A DNA stretch of 64,000 nt from Mucilaginibacter sp. CSA2-8R (GCF_038806765.1 NZ_CP152389.1:4526001-4590000); one strand, 5' to 3'. Shown: positions 17,299 through 27,535, counted from the stretch's first letter. The notes: generated by a model not told the origin, from the sequence alone. Program-made: numbers and translations.

Positions 17299-18301
17299 TT
17301 ACTTTCAAAGATTTCTTCTTGGTTCTTTTCGTAGTTTCGGCACCGGTAAGCATACTATACGCATGCATAGCCTTGGTGTACAGCCATGGCGACAGGCTAA
17401 ATAGCCGGTAAGCTAACTCATGCTTTTTCCGGACTGCCGGGTTATGTTTAATGAACTGGTTGTAAGTATTTAAAGTAGTAATTACCTGTTGATACGCCTG
17501 CGGATAAACTTCCGTACCTGCCAATAACAACAAATTAAGCAACGAAAGGTTAGCCGTCACATCAAATGCCTGCGCTTCGGGCAGGCAATCAGGTGCTTTT
17601 GCTTTTACCATTTTTACTATTTGGGCCGATACGGCAATGGTTTCCAGATAGCGGGCGTTAAATTGTTTAACACTCACCGAATTGTCCCGTACGATGTAAT
17701 GGTATTTTACCACATTCTCAAATACTGACTTCTGAGCTTTTAAAAAAGCTTTACTGAGGTATAAAATATCTTCGTAAACATGACCATTAAATAATATTTG
17801 CTTAGCCAGTTCGGCTTTGTAAATTTTATTGTTAGCGCTCATGTCAAGTTCGCCTTTTAAAAACAGGGATAACGCTTGTTCATGCTGATAAATTTTAACC
17901 CCCACCTGCTCTGCCGGAGCTACCGTTTTATCAGGAAAAATAGTTTTTAGCCGGCAAATGGATATGTCTGCCTCATACTGTTCTGCATTATGTATCAGCA
18001 ACTCGTACATGTCTGCCTCTATAGCATCATCACTATCTATAAAACCAATGTATTTACCACTGGCCTTACTTAAACCAACATTACGGGCAGCTGATACACC
18101 ACCATTGGGTTGAGTAATGAGTATTATCCGGTTGTCTTTTTCTGCAAAGCGGCGGCATACTGCCTGGCTCTCGTCGGTCGAGCCGTCATCTACCAAAATC
18201 AGTTCAAAATCGGTAAAAGTTTGATTAAGTATAGATGTTAAACAGCCGTCTATATATTGTTCTTTGTTGTAAACCGGTATAATGATAGAGAGTATAGCCA
18301 T
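17285..18301 (-). CDS. Glycosyltransferase family 2 protein
   Basis: 338 residues. GT-A fold signatures are at the N-terminus: LSIIIPVYNKEQYIDGCLTS, FELILVDDGSTDESQAVC, GGVSAARNVGLSKASGKYIGFIDSDDAI (the DxD motif). The rest is a variable helical C-terminus with little hydrophobicity. It transfers one sugar of the repeat unit on the cytoplasmic face; the donor cannot be predicted. It sits 20 bp downstream of the flippase gene. Confidence 0.9.
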   Translation of the reverse strand: MAILSIIIPVYNKEQYIDGCLTSILNQTFTDFELILVDDGSTDESQAVCRRFAEKDNRIILITQPNGGVSAARNVGLSKASGKYIGFIDSDDAIEADMYELLIHNAEQYEADISICRLKTIFPDKTVAPAEQVGVKIYQHEQALSLFLKGELDMSANNKIYKAELAKQILFNGHVYEDILYLSKAFLKAQKSVFENVVKYHYIVRDNSVSVKQFNARYLETIAVSAQIVKMVKAKAPDCLPEAQAFDVTANLSLLNLLLLAGTEVYPQAYQQVITTLNTYNQFIKHNPAVRKKHELAYRLFSLSPWLYTKAMHAYSMLTGAETTKRTKKKSLKVNEVG

Positions 18302-18320
18302 AAAACTATATTACATAAAA

Positions 18321-19772
18321 CTATTTAACAGCTTGCTGTAACCGGCGTTGTGCTAAAATAAAATATAAGCCGCATACAACCACGAGCATTAAAAAAAATG
18401 CAAATAACAAATACGGATGTATATAGGCACTTCCATACTGGCAGCTTATCGCCGTAAGCACAACAACCAAATAAAATAACACCGCGTGCCTAACCATAAT
18501 CATTTCTTTACGGATCAGGAAAACATCCTGCAGTAAATGAAAAACGATAAACGAAGCAAAAACGGCGTAATTAACTATTTGCAGCTCTTTAAAAAACAGC
18601 AGCCCCACAATGCTGACCGTAACATGTACTGTTAAACTAATTAAATTAAACCACATATCAAGCTTTTCTAACCCCATAGCTACAATCAGGTTAGCCTGCA
18701 GTAATACCGTAGGCAAAACCAGTATGGTTAAAAACATCTGCTGCATACAGCTTACCGCACCAGGGTAATTGTTGCCAAAAGCTATCGGGATAACCTTATC
18801 TGCAAAAACGTATACAAACACGTAAGTGGTAATAGCGAACAGGGTATAAAGCACAAATATATTTTTGTACAGGTTTTTTAATGCTGATAAATCCCGGCTG
18901 TTAAAATATTTAATAAACTGTGGATATATGGTTGAAGATGCTACCAGAGGCAGTATTTGCAGTATAGAGAAAAAGCGAAATGCCACTTCGTAATCGGCCA
19001 CATGGGCTAGGGTAAGCATCTTTGAGATGATGATGTTACCGCTGCGCCAGTAAATGATTGAAATACTCCCGATAACTACAAACCTCCAGTTATCTAAAAC
19101 CAGCTGTTTGGCATCAGCCATTAACACCGGTGCACGCCACAACGATAACAGATTAATATTGCTTGATGAACCTAACCTGAGCATGATGCCAAGTGTAAGC
19201 AACCGCACGGCTATTACCAATACCGAAAGCCAAACAATAGACAATGGATAGATGAAAAGCACAGCGCTAACCAACAGCCGCAAAAAGCCGTCAACCATCA
19301 ATACAATAGCCGATTTGCGTTGCTCGCCTTCGGCTACGTTGAGTGTTTTTATGGCGTTGATAAAGTTATCAAATACGATGTTAGTACCTAACACTACACA
19401 TAATACCCTGATTTGCTCATCCTGGTAAAGCACAAGTGCCACCACCATATTTATGAGCATAAATACCATGCCCATGCCGGCCTGTAGTTTTAAAAATTTG
19501 TTTGTAAAAAAACGCTTATCATGTTCGAGTGCATACTGCCTGATAAACCATTGCCCCAGGCCCATTGATGAGAAAGAAGCGACAATCTGGTAAACAGTAT
19601 TGGCTACCAAAAAACGGCCAAATACCGCAGGCTGGTAACGACGTGCCATGATAGCAAAAAAGAGGCTGACAAATAGCACCTGTAAAACACTGGCTATAAC
19701 ACCCCAGGCACCATTCTTAACGAGTGATGACTTTTGTTCTTCTTGAGCAGTTTCAGGCAGAGGCGGATTCAT
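18321..19772 (-). CDS. Polysaccharide flippase (Wzx, MOP superfamily)
   Basis: The ATG at 19772 is preferred to an upstream TTG at 19799 because AAAGGA lies just before it, giving 483 residues that overlap the ligase gene by 20 bp. About twelve to fourteen hydrophobic segments run through the protein (first: NGAWGVIASVLQVLFVSLFFA), as expected for Wzx/PST flippases that turn the lipid-linked repeat across the inner membrane. It pairs with the polymerase/ligase-type gene directly upstream and with Wza and Wzc, giving a Wzx/Wzy-dependent assembly line. Confidence 0.88.
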   Translation of the reverse strand: MNPPLPETAQEEQKSSLVKNGAWGVIASVLQVLFVSLFFAIMARRYQPAVFGRFLVANTVYQIVASFSSMGLGQWFIRQYALEHDKRFFTNKFLKLQAGMGMVFMLINMVVALVLYQDEQIRVLCVVLGTNIVFDNFINAIKTLNVAEGEQRKSAIVLMVDGFLRLLVSAVLFIYPLSIVWLSVLVIAVRLLTLGIMLRLGSSSNINLLSLWRAPVLMADAKQLVLDNWRFVVIGSISIIYWRSGNIIISKMLTLAHVADYEVAFRFFSILQILPLVASSTIYPQFIKYFNSRDLSALKNLYKNIFVLYTLFAITTYVFVYVFADKVIPIAFGNNYPGAVSCMQQMFLTILVLPTVLLQANLIVAMGLEKLDMWFNLISLTVHVTVSIVGLLFFKELQIVNYAVFASFIVFHLLQDVFLIRKEMIMVRHAVLFYLVVVLTAISCQYGSAYIHPYLLFAFFLMLVVVCGLYFILAQRRLQQAVK

Positions 19773-21072
19773 TGTAATCCTTTTGCGGATAGGCAACAAT
19801 TAACACAATCATGCAGGTTACCATAATAAGCAGCCGGTAATCGGTAATAGAGTAAACACTATAAAACGGCACCATCCAACTGAGCAATACAGCAATGAGC
19901 AATACTACCCGGCGGTCGTATAAGTTAGTAAAAAAATAAATTAGTCCTTTTACAACAGGGACTACTAAATATAATGCAAATGCGGCAAAACCTATATAGC
20001 CTAACTCTACCAGTATTTTTAAATAACCGTTTTCGGGCTGGGTAAAATACAGCAGTTCCTGGTTTTCAAGTTCCAGGTACTGGTCCTGGTCGTGGCGCAT
20101 AATGTAATTCTGATAATTGTTCCAGCCGATGCCTAACATCGGATGCTTTTTGGCAATGTTTAGTGCATCACGCCAAATAGAAGCCCGGTAAGAGTAGTCA
20201 TCGTTAATACGGCTTGCACGCTCAAATATACCTGATTTAGGCGACAGCACCAGGTAGGCAATCGCGCCTATAGTAATGATAGTTATACCGTATACACGAT
20301 ACTGCCCTGATCCGATCATTATAACCAAAACGAGGCCTAAGCCAAAACCGGCTAAAGCGGCACGGCTGCCTGCCAGCAAAATACCGGCTATAGCCAATGC
20401 AAATACCAGGTAGTTTAACATTGCCATTTTTTTGGTTGTATCTTTTTCTAAAAATAAGAAAAGGAAACTCCCCATGGCTAAAAACTGCCCGCTGGCTTGT
20501 GAGTCGAAGAAAACACCGGGATAGCGTACAGTATGAAAAACCGGGTCGATGGTGTTAGGTCCTAATACCGGATAAAAAGTAAACCTTAAGCCAACAATCG
20601 TTTGTATAAACAAAACGGATAATGCAACAACATAGCTTATTTTTAGTGCATTAATGGCCTTGATGTAAAAGCGGTCATCTTTATAAAATTCGGTAAGCAA
20701 AAACCGGCCGAATATAAAGATGGGTAACATCCTGATTACGTTAAAATAGGTTTTAGCAGGAAACTCAGAGGCTAAACCACCGATGAGCAAAATGATTACG
20801 ATAACCAGGAAGAGGAAAAAATAAAAGTTATTATGCGTGTTTAAGTTCACCATAATAAACTCTTTGAGCAAAAAAATTAAGCAATAAAGGCAGATGATGT
20901 CAAAGGTTTTAAAACCGCCCCACGCCTCTTTAGTCACTTTTAAATCCATTAAGGGTAAAAACGCCAGTACAAACAGCATGCAAGACTGGACGTTATTACC
21001 TCTAAAAAAAATATTAGCAAAGAAAAGCAGCAAGGTTATCCCCGGTAGGATAAATATAAGTTTATCTGCCAT
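19753..21072 (-). CDS. O-antigen ligase/polymerase family protein (Wzy-like)
   Basis: 439 residues, about eleven hydrophobic segments, with a large loop near residues 260-330 that contains the Wzy_C-type motif region (ASIWRDALNIAKKHPMLGIGWNNYQNYI). This is the O-antigen polymerase/ligase superfamily. In this operon, between Wzc and Wzx, it is the best candidate for the exopolysaccharide polymerase acting in the periplasm. Distinguishing polymerase from ligase by sequence is unreliable, so Wzy is inferred from context. Confidence 0.85.
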   Translation of the reverse strand: MADKLIFILPGITLLLFFANIFFRGNNVQSCMLFVLAFLPLMDLKVTKEAWGGFKTFDIICLYCLIFLLKEFIMVNLNTHNNFYFFLFLVIVIILLIGGLASEFPAKTYFNVIRMLPIFIFGRFLLTEFYKDDRFYIKAINALKISYVVALSVLFIQTIVGLRFTFYPVLGPNTIDPVFHTVRYPGVFFDSQASGQFLAMGSFLFLFLEKDTTKKMAMLNYLVFALAIAGILLAGSRAALAGFGLGLVLVIMIGSGQYRVYGITIITIGAIAYLVLSPKSGIFERASRINDDYSYRASIWRDALNIAKKHPMLGIGWNNYQNYIMRHDQDQYLELENQELLYFTQPENGYLKILVELGYIGFAAFALYLVVPVVKGLIYFFTNLYDRRVVLLIAVLLSWMVPFYSVYSITDYRLLIMVTCMIVLIVAYPQKDYNESASA

Positions 21073-21145
21073 TTAGTGATACAAAAGGTTGGTCATAAAA
21101 AATCGGTAGTATATTATACTAAGCAATGCGCCAAGCCTTTACTAA

Positions 21146-23542
21146 TTAAAACCGGGTTAAAAAGCGTTTTAATTTTACGTCGAAACCAACTTTTTTCTTT
21201 TCAGAATAATAGCTGTTGTCGTAGCTGTAACCATAACCGTATTTGTCTTTACGGATACCGTTAAACACGATGTTGATATTTGGCAATTTATCGCCCTCAC
21301 TAATTTCCTGGATGAATGCTAATTCATCTTTTTTAGTGTATCCCTGTCTAACCATGTACAGGCAAATATCGGCCTGTTTGCCAATAATCATGGAGTCGGT
21401 TACCAGGTGCAGCGGCGGAGTATCGATAATTACATCATCATAGCGATCTCTTAACTCAGAAATCAATTCTGCTAATCGATCACCTTCCAGCAATTCGGAT
21501 GGTTCTGTTGATATTTCACCACAGGCAATAATATCCAGATTCTCGATACCGGATGGTTGTATGATGCTATCTAATGATGATATTCTACCTTGTAAATATT
21601 CGGTAATACCCGGACGGCCCGGCTCGATACCAAAGTTTTTTAACACTTTCGGCTTACGAAGGTCCATCTCCAGAATAACCGTTCTACGGCGTAGAGCAGC
21701 CAACGATACAGCGATGTTAGTACCTACAAAGCTCTTACCTTCTTTTGCAACGCTGGAGGTGAACAAAGTAACCCTACCACGCTGATCATGATCTTCACTA
21801 ACCGAACTTCCTACAAAGCTTCCCTGATGCAAATTAAGCTTAATAGCTGATGGGCTCAACTGCCGGTTTTGATGCAGGTAATATAAGTTAGTACGCAAGG
21901 TTCTGAACTGTTCGCCAATCAGGTTATGCCTGTCATTTACTACAATAGAGTTTTTTCCTAAGTTTTCGTAAGTAATTTCACCAACTACAGGTACTTCAAT
22001 TGATGTTTCGATATCACGGCGACTGGTAATGCTTCCATTAAAGGTATGCCTGAAAAAGATAATCAGGAAAGGCAATCCGATACCGGCCAGCAGCGCAATA
22101 GCTGATACTAATGCCGGCCGAGGCCACTGAATGTCGCCAATGCTGGCCTCATCAACAATACGGGCATCAGTAACAGTAGCTGCATAGCTTAGAGACAGGT
22201 CATCACGTTTTTTCAGAAGGTACACATAAGAATTCTCTTTTAACTCTTGCTGACGTTTCATGTCGCCGATCTGACGGTCCTGATTAGGCAGATCCTGTAA
22301 CGAAGACTGCGTTTTAGAGCTTACCACCTGCATCTGACGTTTAGAACTTAGCAAAGACGATTTTACACCTCTGATAACTTCTTTAATAGATGCTTTGGTT
22401 AAAGCGATTTGTTCGTTAATAGGCTTAAATATGGGGTTAGCTTCAGGTGTAGTACCTAAAAGCTCGGTGCGCTTTAACTGCAAATCAACCAGTTTTTCTA
22501 CCTGCTTGGTAAGCGTAGGGTCTGAAATACCCATGGTTGATGGCGGATTACCTGATGCTGAATTTACATACTGCTCAATGCCGTTAATTACATTCAATTG
22601 TACATTAACATCATTCAGCCTGGCATCATTCGACTGCGAATTTTCAATATAGGCTTTTGCCTGGCTATTAATATCCGCAAGACCCTGGGAACTACGATAA
22701 CCTTGTACTTTAGATTCTGCATGACTTAATTCGCCCGACAAAGAAGCCAAACGCTTATCAAGAAAATCAATCATGTTTTTGGTTACCCGTTTTTGTTCGA
22801 CCATAGCTGCATTGTTATATGCAGCTATTAGGCCGTTCAAAAAGTCTTGTCCGCGCTTTGGAACTTCATCCTCTACAAACAATCCAATGGTTGGTGCCTG
22901 CTTGTCTAACAAGTGGGCATCCAGCATTTTCACGTAATTGTTAGTAGCAATCAGCGGGTCATTAACCTCGATATTGATTTTTGAACCAACATATTGGTCT
23001 ATAAAATCTGTCGGAACAAGTTTCCATGTTCCAAAAGCGCTTTTGTAATCTGTATTAAAATTAACCGCCTGTTTCTGACCGCTTAAGTTTTCAACCTCAA
23101 ACTGAGTTTTACTTTTAATGGTAACCTCAATTTTTTGCTTTTGAGGTGTGCCGGTTTTTTGAACCATCACAAACTTAACCGGGGTAGACTCATACAAATC
23201 AGTAGTTTTTAAACCTTGTTTGGTTTTGTAACTGGCCCATAACTGGTATTTGTCTACTACCTGGTTAATCAGCTTTTTCGACCGCACAATTTCTATTTCC
23301 GCTTCAGCGTTTTTAGGCGAAGTTGTTTGCTCTAACTCTGGCAAAGCGGCCTTTTCTTCAGGCGATTTCTTTTCATCCTTTACCAGGATGGTAGCACTAA
23401 CTTCATAAACCGGGTTGGTAACGTTTAAGTAAGTATAAGCGATGCCTCCTGCTATTAACAATCCAAGCACAAAAAGAGGCCAATGATAAAGGTACCTTTT
23501 AAGAACCGCACCTAAATCCACAAAATTATTCTTAGTATCCAT
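21146..23542 (-). CDS. Polysaccharide co-polymerase / BY-type tyrosine autokinase (Wzc-like)
   Basis: 798 residues: a first membrane helix (about 18-38), a Wzz-type periplasmic domain with coiled coil, a second helix near 510-530 (ALVSAIALLAGIGLPFLIIFF) and a cytoplasmic kinase domain. The kinase has Walker A (VAKEGKSFVGTN, Lys about 603), Walker A' (VILEMDLRKP) and a Walker B-like VIIDTPP. A Tyr-rich tail (YGYGYSYDNSYY) is the autophosphorylation cluster. Wzc controls chain length and export with Wza. It is a fused kinase, unlike the split Firmicutes pair. No separate low-molecular-weight phosphatase gene (Wzb) is in the window. Confidence 0.93.
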   Translation of the reverse strand: MDTKNNFVDLGAVLKRYLYHWPLFVLGLLIAGGIAYTYLNVTNPVYEVSATILVKDEKKSPEEKAALPELEQTTSPKNAEAEIEIVRSKKLINQVVDKYQLWASYKTKQGLKTTDLYESTPVKFVMVQKTGTPQKQKIEVTIKSKTQFEVENLSGQKQAVNFNTDYKSAFGTWKLVPTDFIDQYVGSKINIEVNDPLIATNNYVKMLDAHLLDKQAPTIGLFVEDEVPKRGQDFLNGLIAAYNNAAMVEQKRVTKNMIDFLDKRLASLSGELSHAESKVQGYRSSQGLADINSQAKAYIENSQSNDARLNDVNVQLNVINGIEQYVNSASGNPPSTMGISDPTLTKQVEKLVDLQLKRTELLGTTPEANPIFKPINEQIALTKASIKEVIRGVKSSLLSSKRQMQVVSSKTQSSLQDLPNQDRQIGDMKRQQELKENSYVYLLKKRDDLSLSYAATVTDARIVDEASIGDIQWPRPALVSAIALLAGIGLPFLIIFFRHTFNGSITSRRDIETSIEVPVVGEITYENLGKNSIVVNDRHNLIGEQFRTLRTNLYYLHQNRQLSPSAIKLNLHQGSFVGSSVSEDHDQRGRVTLFTSSVAKEGKSFVGTNIAVSLAALRRRTVILEMDLRKPKVLKNFGIEPGRPGITEYLQGRISSLDSIIQPSGIENLDIIACGEISTEPSELLEGDRLAELISELRDRYDDVIIDTPPLHLVTDSMIIGKQADICLYMVRQGYTKKDELAFIQEISEGDKLPNINIVFNGIRKDKYGYGYSYDNSYYSEKKKVGFDVKLKRFLTRF

Positions 23543-23578
23543 TTTAAACTTGCTTTAAACGATTACCACCCAACTTAA

Positions 23579-24373
23579 TTAGTTGTTGTTGTGTAAAACC
23601 GAAATTGCAATGGCAACTAATGATAAAGCAGAAATAACTAAAGACGCTTTTTGGTAACCATTATCAGCATTGCTTAACTTCAGCTTGCCGGGTTGTACGT
23701 AGATTAAATCATTTGGTTTCATATAAAAATATGGAGATTCAAATAATCTTTTTGAAGTTAAATCTAAAGGCACAGTTACACGTACACCGTTTTCTTCTCT
23801 TACTAACAATACATCTTCGCGGTGAGCAGTGATGTTTAAGTCACCTGCCAATGCTAAGGCTTCGGTTACAGTTAATCTTTCGCTCGGGCTGGCATAAACG
23901 TTCGGACGCAATACGTCGCCCATAACAGCTACTTTAAAGCTAACCAAACGTATAGATACAACCGGGTTAGTTAAGTAAGTGCCTAATTTTTGCTCTAATT
24001 GAGTAGATAATTGTTGGGTAGTTAAACCGCTTACTTTTACAACGCCTACTAAAGGTAGTTTTACCTCGCCGTTTTGATCTACCAGGTAGCCATAAACGGG
24101 GCTTTGAGTTTGGGTTCCGGCGCTCAGTGTATTATTACTAAATACGTTTGCTGCGTCTTGGTTTAAGCTGCTAACAGTAATGGCAATTTGGTCTTTAGGC
24201 TGAATAGTTGGGTAAGACAGATTGTTGATGTCGGTGGTAGTAATTTTGCTCCGGCTTAAATCCTGGAAGTAAGGCACTTTATCATAAGAAGCACAAGAGC
24301 TTAAAAACAATATGCCTGCTGCGGTAGCAACTTTAAAAAGATTGCGCAAGTTTAAGGTAGTTTTTACTTTCAT
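23579..24373 (-). CDS. Polysaccharide export lipoprotein (Wza-like)
   Basis: 264 residues. The lipobox LFLSSC near residues 22-27 marks an outer-membrane lipoprotein. The polysaccharide export domain (YPTIQPKDQIAITVSSLNQD) is followed by SLBB-type repeats (VKLPLVGVVKVSGLTTQQLS, then VAVMGDVLRPNVYASPSERLTV). A C-terminal hydrophobic helix (ASLVISALSLVAIAISVL) ends the protein, matching the outer-membrane helix of Wza. It forms the export channel with Wzc. It is separated from wzc by 36 bp. Confidence 0.92.
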   Translation of the reverse strand: MKVKTTLNLRNLFKVATAAGILFLSSCASYDKVPYFQDLSRSKITTTDINNLSYPTIQPKDQIAITVSSLNQDAANVFSNNTLSAGTQTQSPVYGYLVDQNGEVKLPLVGVVKVSGLTTQQLSTQLEQKLGTYLTNPVVSIRLVSFKVAVMGDVLRPNVYASPSERLTVTEALALAGDLNITAHREDVLLVREENGVRVTVPLDLTSKRLFESPYFYMKPNDLIYVQPGKLKLSNADNGYQKASLVISALSLVAIAISVLHNNN

Positions 24374-24428
24374 AGTTGTAACACTGAATTATGAGATTGA
24401 TTGAAATTGTTTAATATATATTGTATTG

Positions 24429-25811
24429 TTAATATGCATTTTTTTCGCCCTTAAACATATTGATCACGGTCAGGAACACTATTTTCAGATCGAGCATCAC
24501 CGACCAGTTTTCCATGTACCATATATCATGTTCAACACGTTTTTCCATAAGCCATGACTCTTTGGTTTCTCCGCGGTAACCATTAATCTGAGCCCAACCC
24601 GTAATGCCAGGCTTTAAAAACTGGCGCAGCATGTACTTGTCTACAATCTGGCTGTATTGCTCGGTATGTGACAACATATGAGGCCTGGGCCCTACTATAC
24701 TCATATACCCTAACAACACGTTAAAGAACTGCGGAAACTCATCCAAACTGGTTTTGCGTATAAAGCGCCCTATAGGTGTAATCCGGTCATCGTTAATACT
24801 AGCCTGCCGTTTATCACTGTCATCATTGAGGCGCATGCTCCTGAATTTGTAACACCAAAAAGGCTTTTTGTTGCGCCCTGTGCGCAACTGAGCAAAAAAC
24901 ACCGGCCCTTTACTTTGTAGTTTTATAATTATTGCCAGTAACGGATAAAGCCAGGTAAAAATAAATATTATTACACCCAAACTAACAATAATATCAAAAA
25001 CACGTTTCTTAAGCCTATTTTTAATATCCTCCAGGGGTTCTTTACGTGCGCTAAGCACCGTAAAATCTCCCATCTTGTCAAACTTAAAGGTTGACTCCAG
25101 CATGCTCATGTCTGGCACAAACTTTAAGTTGATACAGTTTTTTTCGCCCTCCCTAATCAAATAGGTTAAATCATTTAGCCTGTCGGGCCTTACAGAAACA
25201 TACACCTCTTCCACACCTTTTTTGGCAGCAGCTCTCAAATACTCGATTGCTGCAGATATCTTGAATGTCCCTTTTCTGCTTATGGTGGCATTATCCTTAT
25301 CAAGGATACCGACGAATTTTAAACTGTTTTGTTTTAACAGGTAAGAGGCCAGCTTCATACCACCCTCGTTCATGCCAAGCACAGCAACAGCTTTACCAAG
25401 ACTAAAATTTTTGCTATACAAACTTATAAATAGCGTGCCAAAAAATCGGCTGAGTAAAAAACCGAGTACCATTTGCAAGTAAAAGAACACCAAAAACCTG
25501 CGCGGAAAGTGCGTTTGCTCGCAAAAAAACAAAAAAGAAAGAAATAATACTAAGTGGAGAGATATGCTTTGAAGGGTGGCTTTATAGATAGCCTCCAGCT
25601 TATGAAACGTTTTTTTGAAGTAAAGAGTGTAAACAAACGAGCATACAACCCAAATTAAGTTACAGATAATCAAATCATATCGGTAATCTAACGTAAATGT
25701 AGACTCATACACATTTAATAATTGCGACGCTATAAAGAAGCACACATTCACTAATAGAATATCGCTGCATGCGAGCGCATAACGTAAAATGTAAGAGTAG
25801 CGGGTTTCCAT
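24429..25811 (-). CDS. Undecaprenyl-phosphate sugar phosphotransferase (WcaJ/PNPT type)
   Basis: Start at ATG 25811, one codon inside a TTG. 460 residues: about four or five N-terminal hydrophobic segments, a CoA-binding-like central domain (AVAVLGMNEGGMKLASYLL) and a C-terminal bacterial sugar transferase domain (RVFDIIVSLGVIIFIFTWLY, then FFAQLRTGRNKKPFWCYKFRSM, TSLDEFPQFFNVLLG, MSIVGPRPH, LKPGITGWAQINGYRGET). It transfers a sugar phosphate (often glucose-1-P or galactose-1-P) from UDP to undecaprenyl phosphate and starts the repeat unit. It is the first gene of the EPS operon. Confidence 0.93.
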   Translation of the reverse strand: METRYSYILRYALACSDILLVNVCFFIASQLLNVYESTFTLDYRYDLIICNLIWVVCSFVYTLYFKKTFHKLEAIYKATLQSISLHLVLFLSFLFFCEQTHFPRRFLVFFYLQMVLGFLLSRFFGTLFISLYSKNFSLGKAVAVLGMNEGGMKLASYLLKQNSLKFVGILDKDNATISRKGTFKISAAIEYLRAAAKKGVEEVYVSVRPDRLNDLTYLIREGEKNCINLKFVPDMSMLESTFKFDKMGDFTVLSARKEPLEDIKNRLKKRVFDIIVSLGVIIFIFTWLYPLLAIIIKLQSKGPVFFAQLRTGRNKKPFWCYKFRSMRLNDDSDKRQASINDDRITPIGRFIRKTSLDEFPQFFNVLLGYMSIVGPRPHMLSHTEQYSQIVDKYMLRQFLKPGITGWAQINGYRGETKESWLMEKRVEHDIWYMENWSVMLDLKIVFLTVINMFKGEKNAY

Positions 25812-26176
25812 CAACTTAGTGTATATATCAGTATATAATGATGTCTAAAATTTACTTCAAAAATTTCGCACAATAGTTTAATACTAATTCACTTCATCAG
25901 GGCAACCAACATTTATGCCAAAAATAAAATCTTTATACTATACAACTTCTTTGTTTGATGCCGGCAGTCTGCAAAAGTAACATTTAAAAGGATAATGATA
26001 TTTATTTAATCTCCGTTTTAATTATTTTCAGTAATCAGTTATATTATATCGTTAAAGCGGAAGTCTAAAAATTTTAAAATGTAAGCCCGTTGATTTGCCA
26101 TGAACCTGAAAAATCCGGAATATGTTTATTGGATTTGTATTTTGTGTACAATGGTGTCTATTTGTACATTTACCCA
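25812..26176. promoter_or_regulatory. Divergent control region of the EPS operon and beta-helix gene
   Basis: 365 bp between divergent starts. On the minus strand TATTTTTG (plus-strand bases 25919-25926) matches the Bacteroidota -7 element TAnnTTTG, about 108 bp before the sugar-transferase ATG. The upstream TTG lies about 16 bases away rather than the usual 19-21, so the promoter call is tentative. No clear operator palindrome was seen. Confidence 0.35.
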
Positions 26177-27508
26177 ATGAGGTTTTTTTACGCTTGCATT
26201 TTCTTGATAGCCTGCCTACCGGCCCTGGCCAAAAATTATTACGTAAATAGTGAAACCGGTAAGCCCGGCAATAACGGCAAAAGCACTTCGAAACCCAAAA
26301 GCCGAATACAGGATATTGTTAAGCTAACCCAGCCCGGAGACACGGTTTTTGTAATGAACGGAACTTATACGCCTGAGTGCAGTGTATGTGATGTTTTAGT
26401 GATAGACAGAGGAGGCAGGCGCGAAAAGAATAAAGAAAAATATGTAGTGTATACTAATTACCCGGGTCATCACCCGGTAATCAGGTTTACAGGGTGGTCC
26501 GGAATCTCAATCAGGAATGGGGCAAGCTTCATCAAAATTATCGGGTTTGAGGTGTTAGGCAACAATGGTAATGTAAAACTCGAAAAGGCCTTAATGCAAC
26601 CTCAAGGCTGCCGTAACAAGCGTGGCAGTGTTGAACCCAGGTATAATGGCAATGGCATTATCATCAGCAGTGATGGCAAAAAGCATTCGCACCACATTAT
26701 TATTGCTAAAAATATAGTGCATGATTGCGGTGGCGGCGGTATCGGTGCAATACAAGCCGATTATATTACGGTAGAAGATAACCTGGTTTATAACAACAGC
26801 CTTTACACCATATATGGCACCAGCGGTATCTCGTTTTACCAGTTTTGGAACTCTAACCATATCAAGGGGTACCATAATTTTATCCGCCGTAATAAATGTT
26901 ATTACAATCGCTCGCTGGTGCCTTGGATTAAAAACTGCCAACTGGCTGATGGCAACGGAATCATCATTGATGATTTCAGGAACAAGCAATATGGTTCGAG
27001 ATTGGGTAACTATGAAGGCCGCACCCTAATTGAAAACAATGTAAGTTGGTTTAACGGCGGCACGGGCATCCATACATTCCAGAGCGACCATATCGACATT
27101 ATTAACAATACTGCATTCTGTAATTCTAGAACGCCGGGTATTAACGCTGGGCAAATACTATCGGGGCTAAGCGATGATAATAAGATCATGAATAACATCC
27201 TGGTATCTGATTCTACCGTGCTTATCAACTCCAACTACACCAACACCAACCTTACTTACAAAAACAATATGCACTACAACATCAGCCATCCGCGGCGCGA
27301 GCTGATCAGCGTTACCGGCGAGGGTTGTATCAGCGGTATTTATCCGCGCTTTATTAGCCCCATCCATAGTATTAAGGCAAACTTTGGTTTGGCAGATGAC
27401 AGCCCTGCACGAAGCAAGGGCAATACTAACTTTTACAGTAAGTTTGATATTGAAGGGAGGCCGCGTGCACAAGGTAAAGCGCCTAATATGGGCGCATATG
27501 AAAACTAA
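26177..27508 (+). CDS. Secreted right-handed beta-helix protein (DUF1565-like)
   Basis: ATG at 26177 gives 443 residues and a proper signal peptide (MRFFYACIFLIACLPALA); an earlier TTG at 26090 would add a non-signal extension. The opening KNYYVNSETGKPGNNGKSTSKP and the block TQPGDTVFVMNGTY are typical of DUF1565/beta-helix lyase-like proteins. Coils such as IIIAKNIVHDCGGGGIGAIQADYITVEDN and IENNVSWFNGGTGIHTFQSDHIDIINNT follow. The C-terminal SPARSKGN...GRPRAQGKAPNMGAYE is the common end of this group. It is divergent from the sugar transferase gene and may process the polymer. No catalytic residue can be assigned. Confidence 0.82.
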   Translation: MRFFYACIFLIACLPALAKNYYVNSETGKPGNNGKSTSKPKSRIQDIVKLTQPGDTVFVMNGTYTPECSVCDVLVIDRGGRREKNKEKYVVYTNYPGHHPVIRFTGWSGISIRNGASFIKIIGFEVLGNNGNVKLEKALMQPQGCRNKRGSVEPRYNGNGIIISSDGKKHSHHIIIAKNIVHDCGGGGIGAIQADYITVEDNLVYNNSLYTIYGTSGISFYQFWNSNHIKGYHNFIRRNKCYYNRSLVPWIKNCQLADGNGIIIDDFRNKQYGSRLGNYEGRTLIENNVSWFNGGTGIHTFQSDHIDIINNTAFCNSRTPGINAGQILSGLSDDNKIMNNILVSDSTVLINSNYTNTNLTYKNNMHYNISHPRRELISVTGEGCISGIYPRFISPIHSIKANFGLADDSPARSKGNTNFYSKFDIEGRPRAQGKAPNMGAYEN

Positions 27509-27535
27509 CTCGGATGCTGTTTCTAAGGGTTGCCT

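Noticed and set aside
26591-26989. A 132-codon antisense frame in the beta-helix gene
   Set aside because: No family features; it is a shadow of the repeat-rich beta-helix gene.
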